Assembly (NCBI GenBank): GCA_037127255.1
Contig: JBANSL010000001.1
Coordinates: forward strand, 32,142,001-32,206,000
Direction of reading: 5' to 3'
DNA length: 64,000 bases
From: Persicaria tinctoria
Taxonomy: Eukaryota; Streptophyta; Magnoliopsida; Caryophyllales; Polygonaceae
The notes under the pieces were generated by a model. That model searched no databases. It saw nothing but the letters and a program-made list of their open reading frames with translations, and had not been told where the DNA came from. Positions 47,250-58,787 of this stretch are shown here, piece after piece. Numbering within the stretch: the stretch's first letter is position 1; each line of letters begins with the position of its first letter. The translations under genes were made by a program, and so were the position numbers.

Positions 47250-49280
47250 ATGGCCAAATCCTTTAAAAAATCTAAACCCCTTTTTCCACTTTCTATCTTC
47301 TTCTCTCTCCCGACTCAATCAGCCCTAAATCCTAAATCGCCCTAAATCTCCCCACATTCAACCCAGATCTAGCTTGCCTCCAAATCGCCATCGCCCTTAG
47401 CTTGTGCGCACTTCGCCGTCGTCCCCACGCCGCCAACGCCATGACCTTCGACAGAAGCAGATCTCGGCCACCATCGACAATAGCAGATCTTGGGCACCTT
47501 TCTCATATCTTCAACATCTCCATGTCAGGTAGTCTCTCCAAATCCTTTCCATTTCAATTGAAGAGTTTGATTACTGTTCAGGTAGGTTTGATTTGGGGGA
47601 AAAGTTACTCTTTGGTTAGGGTTTGATTTTGCCTGCTCTTGTTGGGGACTCGACACTCCTAGACGGCGACAGCGGATTCGGAATCTCAGAAGAATCCCCT
47701 AATTCAGGGCTCTCACGTCCTTGCTCCTCTCTTGGCTTTTGGTACTGGTGGTGGTGGTAGGACTGGCGTCAGTCCTCTCTCTCTCCCCCGTTGCTCAAAC
47801 CAGGGATGCACAGGTCCTCACTCTAGCTAGTCTTGGCTATTGACGATTTTGGGTACTTGTTCACATTTTTATGACAATTATTTCATTTATGGTCTTAATT
47901 TGTATTGTCGATTGTCGTTGTGATTGCAATTACTTCCTTGTTTATGAATAGAAACAGATCCTTGAAGTTTAATAAATTTCCATGTGCATTTCCCTATAGG
48001 TTTTTGAGTTGAATATTTTAGTCTAAGCAACAGATACTTTATGTCATGGCTTTGAAGTTCAGAAAATGAGAGCTTGAAAGATTTAAATCGTTCAATTTGC
48101 TTATCCAGTTATCCATTGGAATTGTGCAGGTGCAGAAGTTGAAGACTTAGAAAGGCATTGTTGTAAGATTTGTTATTGGAAGAAGGTCTCTATTTTATTA
48201 TACTGACTTCTCAGAATGCATCATTAAATATTTTTTTCCAGTTTATCTAGTGATCATCTGATTTCTTGCAGTGCAAATGCTGGTGACAGTTTGGATAGGG
48301 AGGTTGACATTGAGAGAAGATAGAATGTTGACTTCATAATTCTCGTATGTTAGATTTTTGAGGTTTTGAAATCATATCTAGTTTTCTGTTTCTAAATTAT
48401 ATTTGAAACTGCTGCATTTTTTAACAATAAATTCCATTGAAATATTTGAACATTCTTAGTTTCTTTGCCTCTCAAGTTTTCATGACAACAATGATGTAAT
48501 GCTTGAGAGCGGGAACATCATACTTATCATGTTGTTTCATATATATATCTTCAGGATAATCATGGGGAATCACCTGAAGAGAATCCAAGGAAGTCAAAAC
48601 TGTTTTTGGCTCATGCAGTAGAAACTTGGAAAACTGAATTTTATGTTGACATCAAAGATGATGCTCATGTTAATCTAGGTATTGAAAACAGTTTATGAAT
48701 CAAACACCATCCAACTTGTTATTGAGTGAGTTTATGTACGTGTGTTATTTTTCCATTAAAACTTTGTTTTGCATTTTGATCCTTCTAGTAATAATATCTA
48801 CTTGCTTTTGGGAATCTTATCTTCTTTTATTTAGTTCCTATAAAATGATTAATTTCTATCTTTGGTTTAATACTTGATCTTTCGTCTGAAATCATATGTT
48901 CCAGGTTTATATACGTAGTTAAGAATTTATTTTGCATTTTGATCCTTTTATGGAAGGATGCCAGTAAATAAAGGTGCCAAAAGCTATCGAATTAATTTTT
49001 ACCAGAATGATTAATTTCTGAACTAGTTTGATGTTTTTCCAGAATGATTTGATTTAGCCATTCCAGCCTTTTGGAGCAATTACCAAACTCATTATGTTGC
49101 TTGCTAAGAATCAGGTTTTATTCCCATCCTTGTTATGTTGCGTAATTACTTCTATAGCAAAGACTTATTTTTACCTTTTGCAAAATTTCAGGCTTTAGTT
49201 CAAAAGCAAGATATTCCTCAAGCTGTCAGTGTATTGCAGACTTGCAATTCTTCTCAAGTGTTCAACCAAGCATAAGGTAT
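47250..49280 (+). pseudogene. Gene fragment captured by the CACTA element
   Basis: 47280-47520 looks like a CT-rich leader and short first exon ending CCATGTCAG|GTAGTC. Further exon-like islands with splice borders follow. 48554-48678 encodes HGESPEENPRKSK and FYVDIKDDAHVNL before a GTATTG donor. 49194-49275 encodes QKQDIPQAVSVLQ. Islands are separated by AT-rich intron-like DNA. I do not recognise the parent gene. Gene capture is common in CACTA elements, and the exon calls are tentative. Confidence 0.5.
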
Positions 49281-51950
49281 ATGAATAATTGAATTCTCTA
49301 TTAATTACTAAATTCAGCGTGTACCAACTCACTAGCTGTTTATGCTTACATATGTTATTATTAGTCACTTTTCAGCGTTTTTACTTTACATTCACATTCA
49401 TAAACCAAATTGGACCTGTGGTGTTGAGGATGTGTCCTCCCCGTCTACTATGACCAGCAATTTACTTAATTAAGATGGGCTGAACTCGTTTGCTGTCATG
49501 GTGGATTTGTGTGTGGGTGTGTCTTCTTCCATGTTACAGGTTCCTGCGGGTCTGAGTTGAATTGGGGGAAAAAACTAGGCTGTTATATCTTACAATTTAG
49601 GAGTGCTGAAGGGAGTACGCAGACATGTGGGATTTATACCTTGGATGCACTTTGCTGTCATAGATTTTTTGTCGGTTGTGGTGTTGTTATTTTAGGCTAG
49701 AAATGAATCATGGTATTCATTAGTGGCGTGAGCTAGTAATGGGTTTTTTGTAGTGTGGGCCGGGCTAGGAGGGATTATAATTATATGGGTCATAGAAATT
49801 TTTGGTGTGGGCCTTTCCTATGCCGAGTGGGTGCTTCCCAATAGTGGGCTAGGTCCTAATTTATTTTATCATTTAAAGCTATAGTGATTATAGGTTTATA
49901 TGATTAAATTTATTTCGTTACCTAGTTTATTATTGGTACACTTTTTTTTGGCGTGGGGGTGATAGTGGTGAACTAGTGGTAGCGTAGCCTAAAAGTGGAC
50001 AATTAGTTTCTCTTTTTCAGTAAGACCCATAGTATGGTATTACATTTTTGTACCTTGGTTTAACCACCACATCTATATATTTACCTATTCAGACATTCAT
50101 GAACCAAACACCCTTAGTATGGTATTACATTTTTATTCCTTTGGGTGATAATCCTACTAAGGCATCTCCATTGAGTATTTTGTTCCATCAGAATCTTCTC
50201 TAGTTTTTTTGGCTAGTCTAAATGTTTTTTTTCTCTAGAATGTTGAAAGATGTCTTTGTACTTGTGCTTGTGTATGTGAATCTGTGAGTGAGCGAGCATG
50301 TATAGGTGCACACGTGTGCAAACTCCATTGAGTATTTCTGATTGTTTGGAATTTTATGGGTTAATCCTTTATTTTCTATTATATATTTATTGAAATTGGG
50401 GTTGTTCAACATTTGATATAACTTTTTTTGAATTTTCTGCATTTCTGATTTTTCTGTATATCTGTATGCATGCACTTCTGATTTTTCCGTGTTTCTGAAT
50501 TTTCTGTATTTTTGGACTTTTATGGCCTTTTATTATAAATATATCTTAATGTACATTTAAAGTTTTGTATAAATAATAAAGGTATTTTTTTGGAAAAGTA
50601 ATAAAAGAATAAAAATTACCTTTTATAGCCTTTAATTGCTTTGTATGTATTTTCTTTCTTTTTAAATTAATCTTTCTTTGAATTCTATGAATTCTCGCAG
50701 GAATGTGGTGAGCTGACTTCAGTGACTAGATGGAGGTATCTTTGTATTCATTCTTCTTATTTTAATGATGGTTCACATGTTGTGATCTTGATTAACAAAT
50801 TGCTTTTTTCTCCTCTCCTCTTTAACTTTGTTTGTCCTCCTTATTTTGGTATATGTGAGTCACTTTCCTGTGTGATCCACTCTTGTATTTCCCATTTATT
50901 GATTTTTTGTTTTGCATTCTTGGATGAGAAAATATATTGTAGGAATATTATTGGAAAAGGACAAATTTATTTTTTAAAATGTTTCAACAGAAAAGAGTGA
51001 TATTATAGATTTTTCAACTGTAATTTTAAAGTTCCTACTTTGCTTGCTCGTAACTCTTTCATTTCAGTAACAATGGAGAATTTATCTACTTGAAAATAAA
51101 GGCGGGGGAAAAAGCAAGATAGGTTCATTTAAACTTCTCTTTAATAGCATCTCATGTTTTGTAATACCCTTTGAACCGTGGGATATCTAAAGGCATAAAA
51201 TATTCATCTATGCTTGAATTATATGGTCTTTGTTGGGATGTGCTTTCCTTTTCTTTTCTTTTTAGTATTGGCAAATATAATGGATTGACTTGTATCGGAA
51301 AAGTTCCAATTTGCTGCTACCTGACCGGCTGCATTTTCATTCTTGGTTTTTACCTGTCGCTTCTTTGATTTGAACGATAAATTGGTGAAATAGAGAATCT
51401 ATCTACTTCATTGTGAAATGGTCCAGAGCCTAGCTAAGAATAGGCGGCTACTCCAGGTATTTCATTTTTTTTTCAAGATCATATTTTTTTTATCTACTTT
51501 GTTTCTTCCCATGGCTATTTTTATTAGGTGCCTTTATCTCCTTTCTCTGTATTTGTTGACTTGTTGAGGCTTTTTTGCCTTTATTTCGTGATGGTAAAAT
51601 ATCTCTTGTTTTCATCTCTCATGAGTTGAAACAACCATATGTTATTCTTTCTTTGTTTCTTTTTTTTTACAGGAGTCATGTTAATCTTGCTCGTTGAAGT
51701 AATATTGTTGTTTTTTAGTTAAGTTTGGAGTTAGAATTACTAGTGTCTTTTGGACATTTTATTTTTGGTTAAAATGTAATTTTGGACATTTTATTGTATA
51801 TGTATATTTTTTAATTATGTATTTTTATTCTATATAAATTATGTAGTTTTTTGTCATTTTATTATAAATGTAAATTTTGTATAATTAATGAAATTTTATT
51901 ATATAGGTAAATTGTGTGTATTATTTTTTTTTAAAAAGTATTGGACTTTT
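49281..51950. other. AT-rich interior of the CACTA element
   Basis: T-rich, with only short open frames. I see no transposase, no coding exon I can name and no internal repeats beyond simple T runs. Confidence 0.5.
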
Positions 51951-52233
51951 TAGCCCGGGTCTAAAGAATCCGGGCTAAAAAGCAGTTTTTTTTATTTTCC
52001 ACCCGAACCTTAGCTACGGCAACCTACCGTCGCAAATGGGTCGTGTCTTTCATATGGGGTCGCTTAGCCGTAGATATGCCGTGGCTAGGTTGGTCGCCAC
52101 GGCAAGCATCCGTAGCTATTAACATTTTGCCACCGTGGCTACGTCCGTGGCTAAATAGGTTTTGCCACCCCAGATCAGCGTTTCGCCACGGTAAATTGCC
52201 GATGCTAAATTGTTTTTTTTTTTTGTAGTGACG

Positions 52234-53660
52234 AACACCTCTTCATAACATACTTTCTTATTCCTCATTGGAGCTTCGATTTAGATTTCACTTTGTGCTT
52301 CGTAATTCTTCATGAGACAAAAAATGCACTCCAGTTGTATATCTTCATGCTTTGCAGTTTCCATTTGATCATGTGTTATTCTATTGCATCTACAACCATT
52401 GTTGGCAGCTCTTGATATGTTCATTTTTGTGGTTATCTTCCGGTTTTTGTTTAATCGTTGTTTGTGTGCATTTGTTCATGGGGTTTTGTCCCAACTCATC
52501 AGTTGGTATTTGCATCCACTGTCAATCAGGATCTTGCTTGTGATTTTTTTTTGATTTGCTGATCACTGCTTGCAATTGGATTAGATAATGCACATAATCT
52601 GATTACGTTCATCCTGTTTCTTTGATGGCTTTCACATGATGATATCATCCCCATTTGAATTGAACTTTAATCGCTATCCTATTGTATTTGAATTTAACTT
52701 CCATGGTTAACATCTTCATTATGCATATCAAATATGTAGTTATTCACTGGTCATATATTTGCAAACCTGTTAGATATCTTTATGCCGTAGTTTTCATTTG
52801 TTGATCACATGTGTTGTAAACCAAATCGTGTTGTTAGACGTGTTTCTTTATTTATCTTTGTTTGACTGTTTGTTCTTGCATTAGTGATTGGACCGCTCAT
52901 TTCAATATTATTATTCACACATCCACTTCTGCTCAAACTGACAAATTTTTTTATGAAGTTTGTAATGGTTTGGACTGATCATTTCAATATTATTATTCAC
53001 ACATTGCTCTTATGCTGAAAGTGACAAAAATTTTGAAATCATGTTTCAAAAAGGAATGCAGGTGCTTTCTCAAGAAAATATTATTTTCTACTCAATGGTT
53101 CTTCGATGAGCATTTCAAATATGTGTTGTCATTATGGTTTTGTCCCAACTAATCACTCTACATGATTGAAGTGTCACTCCAGTTTCTTGCTTGCATTTTA
53201 TTTTTGTTTGGGTGATCACTGCTGTGTCAATAGATAATGAATTGAGCCGAATACTTTCATTCTTCATTTTGTTTGGGTGATCACTGGTGGCAATAGGTAT
53301 TGTACTGGTGTCAATAGATAATTAATTGATGTGTTGGTTATTTTTCAAGATCTCATGTAGAGTCGTATGGATCACTATGTTTTCCATCCCTTGCTTGATC
53401 GGTCGACTGTCACTTTTTTTTTAATCTTACCTGTTTTCTCTTTTATGTAAGAATGTCTGCGTTATAAGTTGTTTGTTTGCATTTGTTCATGAAGGTTAAT
53501 ACGGATTGACATTTTTTAGTTTGTTGTCCTCCTCTGATTGTTGTTGCTTCTCCTTTGATTGTTGTTTGCATTTGTTCATGGTTGAGCTTATTCTGAATTG
53601 ACATTTGTTCATGGTTGAGCTTATTCTAATTTCGACAATATGCTTCCGATGTCAACGTAG
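52234..53660 (+). other. Intron or leader sequence of the captured gene, T-rich
   Basis: Low-complexity T-rich DNA with small local duplications: TTTGGGTGATCACTG recurs at about 53206 and 53270, and CATTTGTTCATGGTTGAGC recurs at about 53570 and 53602. It ends in the acceptor TCAACGTAG at 53660. Confidence 0.5.
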
Positions 53661-54753
53661 GAATCATGTGGCCTTACTCCGACACCGAGTCCGACACCGA
53701 CTCCAACAGTGACTGCAGCTACGCTAGCGGTGACCCTCGCAAGTACCCCTAGCTTAGGACGCCATACGAGCAAGGCCAGTCCAGTCATCACGCGGCACGG
53801 GATGACGACGACGCTGAGTCCGAGCGCCGTGACCCCGAGGACGTCAAAGAGGATAATGCACTGTGGGCCATGGCTGCCGATGAACTGAAGGAGCTGCGCG
53901 CCAAGATTCGGGGCCTCCTGGCCCAAGACGCACTTAGGGTGAACGCCCTCACCGCCGTCAACACTCAGCTGCAGGAGACTAGGGAGCACAACGTCTCCTT
54001 GACGAACATGCTCGTCGTCTTTGAGGCGAGCAACGACCATCTCGTGCAGAGGGTGGCCGATCTTTGCTCCTTCATGTGTGGGCGCTGGGTGGAGCACGCA
54101 AGCGACCAGCTCCGGTGTCAGAGGCTCTCCTGCCTGGTCAGGCTAGGCATGGCCACGGGTCAGACCCGGCGGGTCGACGGGTTCGACCCGCTGGGTCAAG
54201 GGTCGGGGAAGGGCGACCCGAACCCGAACCCAGGAATTCCACGGGTTGGCGGGTTCAGGTCACCCGGCGGGTCAAAGGGTCGACGGGTTGACCCGGCGGG
54301 TCAGACCCGCCGGGTACCTGTCGGGTCGACCCGACGAGTTTGACCCGGGTTGGACGGGTTTGCACTAGTTCGGAATTGTCAGATTTGTCGAGAACGGGAA
54401 CGTGAATTGAACGCCTATATGTTTGACAAATATCCTTTCGTGTTCACAAATCATAACTTGACTCTTTATTCTTGAGGTACAAAATAATATGTAATATTAC
54501 ATCTTATAATTTTCAAAACTACAAAGTCTACAGTAACTCTATAAGTTTTACAAATTACAATAAAGTTGTACAATTTTTGTATTAGGGAGTGTTGGGGGAG
54601 GGGGGGGGGGGGGGGGGGGGGGCGGGAAAAAAAGGAAGAAGGGCTTGAATTGGTTTCCCGATTGCCTACGTATCCTCCCGGGGGTGAGGAATCAAAGACG
54701 ACGTAGTTCTTTTACCTGTGTATGTCTGAACCCCGGCCCGGTTACCTACTCTT

Positions 54754-57028
54754 CTAGTCTTCTTGATCGTCGGACCCTCCACCTCTTGAGCCATCTGTGA
54801 CCGCGCCATCAATGGATCTCCCAACGGACTCTGTCTCCATTCCGTCATCATCCTCGAAATCAGGCCCCAAGATGTTCTTCTGCATCCGCATCTCCGCCTT
54901 CTTCCAATATGCAAGACAAACTTGGGCTTCGAGGTTCTCGAGTAGCAACCTTGATCTCTTCTCTAAAAGAATCTGACCTCCGCGACTGAAAAGCTGCTCG
55001 ACGGCTATGGTGGAGCAAGGTGCCCCAAGTATTTGTTGGGCGATTACCTACAACATCGGGAATCTTTATCTTTCGGGACGGCTCCACCACTCAAGGACAT
55101 CGAAATCTTCCTCTTCATCGCTGAGAAAATCAAAGTTAGTGGACAAATATTCGTCGAGCTCCGAGTGGGGGCTTGACGAAGATCTCGACCTCTTTGACCC
55201 AAAGATATCTCGGGCAAGTGCCTTAGTTCTAGCGGTGATGCTGGTTCGTGACCCGCTTGAACTGGAAGTCTAGAAGGCATGGGAGGACGACCGGAGGGCG
55301 CTCTATCGCCCGTCGAATATTCAGTATATAATTGTTCTAACAATCCTCTAACTCTAGCAACAATAATTGTAACATTGCAATCAGGATCATCCACAATTCC
55401 TAAAGTCGGAAAATAATTTTCTAAAAACAATTGAACTCCGCATCTCCATAGTGGCTTGGGCAATGGAAGGCATGTTAATCCCGTGTTGAAGGGCTATTGC
55501 TACGTTCATTGCAATAAAATAAAAAAGGTTTGATGTAGGCATGTAAACGTGGGAAAACGTCCAAGCTGCGTCGTAAAAAACTTTGAAAACCTCCACAACA
55601 TCCTGGGCCTGAGTCTAAACCTCCGCAAAGATGTTTGATTCCGGGATGTTTTGTGTTGAAAACCAGAAAGAAGTTAGTTGTAAGCGATTGAATCATAAAT
55701 CATTGTGTAAGTGGAGATCCACCGAGTGCAAACGTCCTTGGGGAACGTTTTTGGGCGGGTTTGGTGAGCACGGCAATAAGCGCTCCACTGCTGGCGAAGC
55801 TGTTTGCTTCGCCAAAGTGCCCGCAAAACAAATCGAATTGGTTCAACAACACCTTGTAAATATGTTAAACCATCTTGCACACATAAGTTTAAAATGTGAG
55901 GGGCGCAACGGATGAGGAAAAACTTGCCGCCTATCCCGGGCTGACAGTTTTGGATTAAATCCGGGATAGATGCGGTATTGGCAGAAGCGTTGTCAAAACC
56001 GATACTAAAAACTCTTTTAGTTAATCTATATTCTTGTAAAACTGTTAAAAGGACACGTGCTATGTTTCGTGCCGTGTGTGCTTCGTCGAAAACTCGAAAA
56101 GCTAAAACACGTTTGTGCAATTGAAAACGTTGATCAACCTAATGGCAAGTAACACCCATGTATGAGTGATGTTGCCAATGGTCGGTCCAAATGTCACTAG
56201 AAATCGAAACATGTAAATCATGGTTTTTTTGAAAATATTCAATTAATTCATTTTTACGGGTGTTATACCGTCTAAGTATATTTTTCCTCTTAACCGTGTT
56301 TCGACTAATACCTTGCCATGCAGGTTGAACATTTTGCGTAATAAAATCATTGAAACATAAATGTTGGGAAAAACTATAAGCTAAACCCTCGGCAGCTATC
56401 ATTTCCGCATATTGATCATGACAACTACGATAATCATAAGACCATAAACTAGGGGTTGAGAGGAAGAAGATGCGTACCCGATTAGTTGAGTTTGTCCTTT
56501 GGCGAGGCCGAGCTTCTCGGGATGCTTCGAACGGATATGGCGACCGTAGTTCCCATATCCGCTTCCCTTCTTGTGCTTGTAGACCATGGAGCAGAAGTTG
56601 CACTTGGCGGCGCAACTCGATTCCTCCCAAGCCGGATCCCTAGGCCCCTTCGTGAACCAATACTTGAAAGTAGCGGCTCGAACTTCCGCCGTAGTAATAG
56701 GGTCGCCATCGGCCGGAGTTCCTTGGCTCCCTTCGGCGGGGAACCCAGACTCTTGAGTCGGAATTGTCGGAGTTCCGCCTTGGGGGGTCCCCTCGGCCTC
56801 GGGCTCGGCCTCCTCCTCCTCCATGATCTCGTCGACGTGGTCGGCTAGTAGAGCATCATCTCGACGACGTCGGGATCCGCTCGCCGCCGAGACCGATGCA
56901 CTTCGCCGAAGGCTAGGTGCCACCGCCGCCGGGTTCGAGCCGCCTCCTCCGACACTCGGGGTCGATGAAGATGGGGCTCCACTTACACTCTTGTGACCCC
57001 GGGTAACTCGGTTGAAGATACCCGACAT
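54754..57028 (-). pseudogene. hAT transposase with BED zinc finger (frameshifted)
   Basis: Starts MSGIFNRVTRGHKS at 57028. A Ser/Gly/Pro- and Glu-rich N-terminus is followed by a BED finger (CNFCSMVYKHKKGSGYGNYGRHIRSKH, split here by reading: CX2C near residue 145, HX4H near 165). After a frameshift near 56435 comes AEMIAAEGLAYSF, then SISSDIWTDHWQHHSYMG (a DDE-region motif), a TAG at about 56139, HKRVLAFRVFDEAHT, SIGFDNASANT and RCAPHILNLCVQDGL. A stop at about 55674 follows. The C-terminal dimerisation part appears in shifted frames (DVLEWWSRPER and AVEQLFSRGGQILL near 55080 and 54990, then NLEAQVCLAYWKKAEM). At least three lesions make it inactive. Confidence 0.88.
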
Positions 57029-57181
57029 GTTGAATTTAAGAGATTTAGGATATTTAAGAGAGAGATTAGGAAACCGGGATTACGAGAGACAAGATCGAGC
57101 GATTAGAGAGCGATTAGAGAGATGAAGATGAGATTAGAGGAGATGAGTGAGGTGTGGGTTGGAATTGGGAGGGAAAGGGGA

Positions 57182-57189
57182 TATTTATA
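57182..57189 (-). promoter_or_regulatory. TATA box of the transposase gene
   Basis: TATAAATA on the minus strand, 153 bp before the transposase start codon, preceded by GC-rich GGCCC. Confidence 0.6.
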
Positions 57190-57643
57190 GGGCCAAACCG
57201 AGCCCTTTCTCTCGTTACGGACCGTTGGGCAACGGTCGACCGTTGGATATAGTCGTTGCCGATTCAATTTTTTATTTTTTGGGTGGTGTTTGGCTACTTG
57301 TTAACTATCTTAACTTGTAATTAAATTTATATGTCAAGTTTCCAATTTATTTTATTTAGTTTTTTTTTATTTTTTGAACATTTTAAATGTAATATATAAT
57401 GTTTAGGTAATTTTTTCTAAGTTGTTTGGTAATTAGTAAAAATATTAGCTTATAAAACACTATTCTTTGAATCATTCAAACACAAGTTTATTGTAAACCG
57501 AAAGACGAATACACGTTTACAAATCACGACTCACATTCACCGATTCACATAACATAAAAACTTAAAAACATAAAACATAAACTTACTACATTACTACAAT
57601 ACTCACTGCTTAGGATTAAGACTTAGGACTTAAGAATAATAGA

Positions 57644-57871
57644 CTAGTTTTTACCACCACTCATCCCACTCGAGCCCGAAGCGTCATCGTTCTTCATCTT
57701 TTCGGGGTGCTTGTTGGTGTGAAGCTTCAAATTACCATATCCAAGGTTATTTTTCATCTTGTACCTTTTAGCACAATGACGACAAATGGCTACGAATGAT
57801 CGATCGGCTTGCTCATCCGCCTTCTCGTAATGATCTCGGAACAACGCCTCTTTCAGGTTGTCACCGAACAT
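57644..57871 (-). CDS. Stand-alone BED zinc-finger protein within the hAT element
   Basis: A 75-residue intact frame. It has a short acidic lead (DNLKEALFRDHYEKADEQAD), then a BED-type finger CRHCAKRYKMKNNLGYGNLK leading into LHTNKHPEK (CX2C and HX4H pattern), then a Ser/Gly/Asp tail ending GMSGGKN. It has its own TATA box 83 bp upstream. BED fingers bind DNA, and in hAT transposases they recognise element ends. A separate small version could compete with or assist the transposase at the ends, or could be a truncated second transposase gene. Expression is unknown. Confidence 0.65.
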   Translation of the reverse strand: MFGDNLKEALFRDHYEKADEQADRSFVAICRHCAKRYKMKNNLGYGNLKLHTNKHPEKMKNDDASGSSGMSGGKN

Positions 57872-57953
57872 GATTACGACTTACGAGCTTATGAAAATCA
57901 AATTGATAGGTGATTGATGGATTGGATGGGATTTGTGACATGAAGGAGTCGGG

Positions 57954-57961
57954 TATTTATA
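57954..57961 (-). promoter_or_regulatory. TATA box of the BED-finger ORF
   Basis: TATAAATA on the minus strand in GGGGCTATAAATACCCG, 83 bp before the ATG at 57871. Confidence 0.6.
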
Positions 57962-58270
57962 GCCCCGAGCACTCAACTAGCCGTTACAAGTTACAACGGC
58001 AACATTTTTTTTAAAAAAAAAAACCTCTGACCTGTGGGCCCCACGACAAACGGCTACATTTCCAAAATAGCTCGACCCGGCGGGTCACGGGTTGAGGATT
58101 CCCCGACCCTAACCCTAACTCGCTACCCGTCCCCACCCGCCAACCCGTCAACCCGGACCCGGCGGGTCACGGGTTGACCCGTAACCCGTGGCCACGCCTA
58201 GGTCAGGCTCCTTTGCTGGATTATTCTTGTCATGCTGGCGATTATAGTGCCTCTGGTCGCCCGTCCCTAG

Positions 58271-58720
58271 GACATCAAGCCTCTACATGCTGTTGTTACC
58301 CCTTTTTGTGAAGATTTGCAAGTGTTGTATTAGCTTTTTATGGTAGTTGTGAACCTCTAACGAAACTGTGGATTTGGGCCCCCATTTTGTGAATTTCGGG
58401 GCCTTAGATGTAGGAACGATGTTTGTGCAACCTCGGCATTGCTTACCCCTTTTTGTAAGCCGAGTGTTGTTGCATCCTTTTTTACAATGGTGCATTATCC
58501 TAACTGTTGTACCCAAAGCAGTTTCCGTAAGTTATGCAGCGTAAGTGATATTCCTCCACTACACTTGTTGTTGACTTACTTTCATCGTTTTCCTTTGATC
58601 ATGTCGTAGACAACATCAGTGAACATTATAGGCACTTGTCCATACGGCTTATACAAAAGGCGACGGCCATACGCTTCCACATTTGATTCATTACATGAAC
58701 CATGTACCAATATACAAAAT
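58271..58720 (+). other. Presumed 3' UTR of the captured gene
   Basis: Unique sequence between the final stop codon and the right end of the composite. It contains two TTACCCCTTTTTGT words about 160 bp apart. No polyadenylation motif is convincing. Confidence 0.4.
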
Positions 58721-58779
58721 GACATTAGGGTATTTTTTCGTTACGGTATTTTTTCGTCACGAAAAAATACCCTAATGTC
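58721..58779. repeat. Perfect 21-bp inverted repeat (hairpin) beside the right TIR
   Basis: Arms 58721-58741 and 58759-58779 are exact reverse complements with a 17-nt loop. The arm core ATTAGGGTATTTTTTCGT also occurs at 46121-46138, directly outside the left end of the composite. Confidence 0.9.
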
Positions 58780-58787
58780 ATTTCGTT

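Larger units (their letters stand above)
46950..52230. mobile_element. CACTA (En/Spm) element, non-autonomous, 5.28 kb
   Basis: The left end is CACTACAAAAAAAAAA and the right end, read in reverse, is CACTACAAAAAAAAAAAAA. The 3-bp target duplication ACG is perfect (46947-46949 and 52231-52233). Subterminal zones at about 46970-47220 and 51990-52200 are dense in GCCACGG, TAGCTACGG and CCGTGGCTA words, the transposase-binding pattern of this superfamily. No transposase domain is seen in the interior, so it depends on a partner element. Confidence 0.93.
54144..58200 (-). mobile_element. hAT element, 4.06 kb, perfect 8-bp target duplication
   Basis: Ends are TAGGCATGGCCACGGGT and, inverted, TAGGCGTGGCCACGGGT. 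GGTCAGGC flanks both sides without mismatch (54136-54143 and 58201-58208). Sub-ends are packed with ACCCGGCGGGTC words. It carries a hAT transposase gene (broken) and a separate small BED-finger ORF, both on the minus strand. A 22-G run lies at 54601-54622. Perfect target copies suggest fairly recent insertion. Confidence 0.95.
53666..58270 (+). pseudogene. Coiled-coil, tail-anchored membrane protein gene, broken by stop and hAT insertion
   Basis: An ATG follows a splice acceptor by five bases. The frame gives an acidic Ser/Asp N-terminus (MWPYSDTESDTDSNSD), a TAG at codon 29, then 130 open codons with a charged start (RDDDDAESERRDPEDVKED) and a heptad-like coiled coil (ELKELRAKIRGLLAQDALRV onward). 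The hAT element interrupts after 54143. Past its second target copy the same frame continues at 58209 with a hydrophobic segment (LLCWIILVMLAIIVPLVA) and stops at 58270. Counting one target copy, the total is exactly 180 codons including the stop. A C-terminal membrane anchor preceded by a coiled coil suggests a tail-anchored protein. The family is not recognised. The codons look normal, so decay is recent or the TAG is a sequencing issue. Confidence 0.65.
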
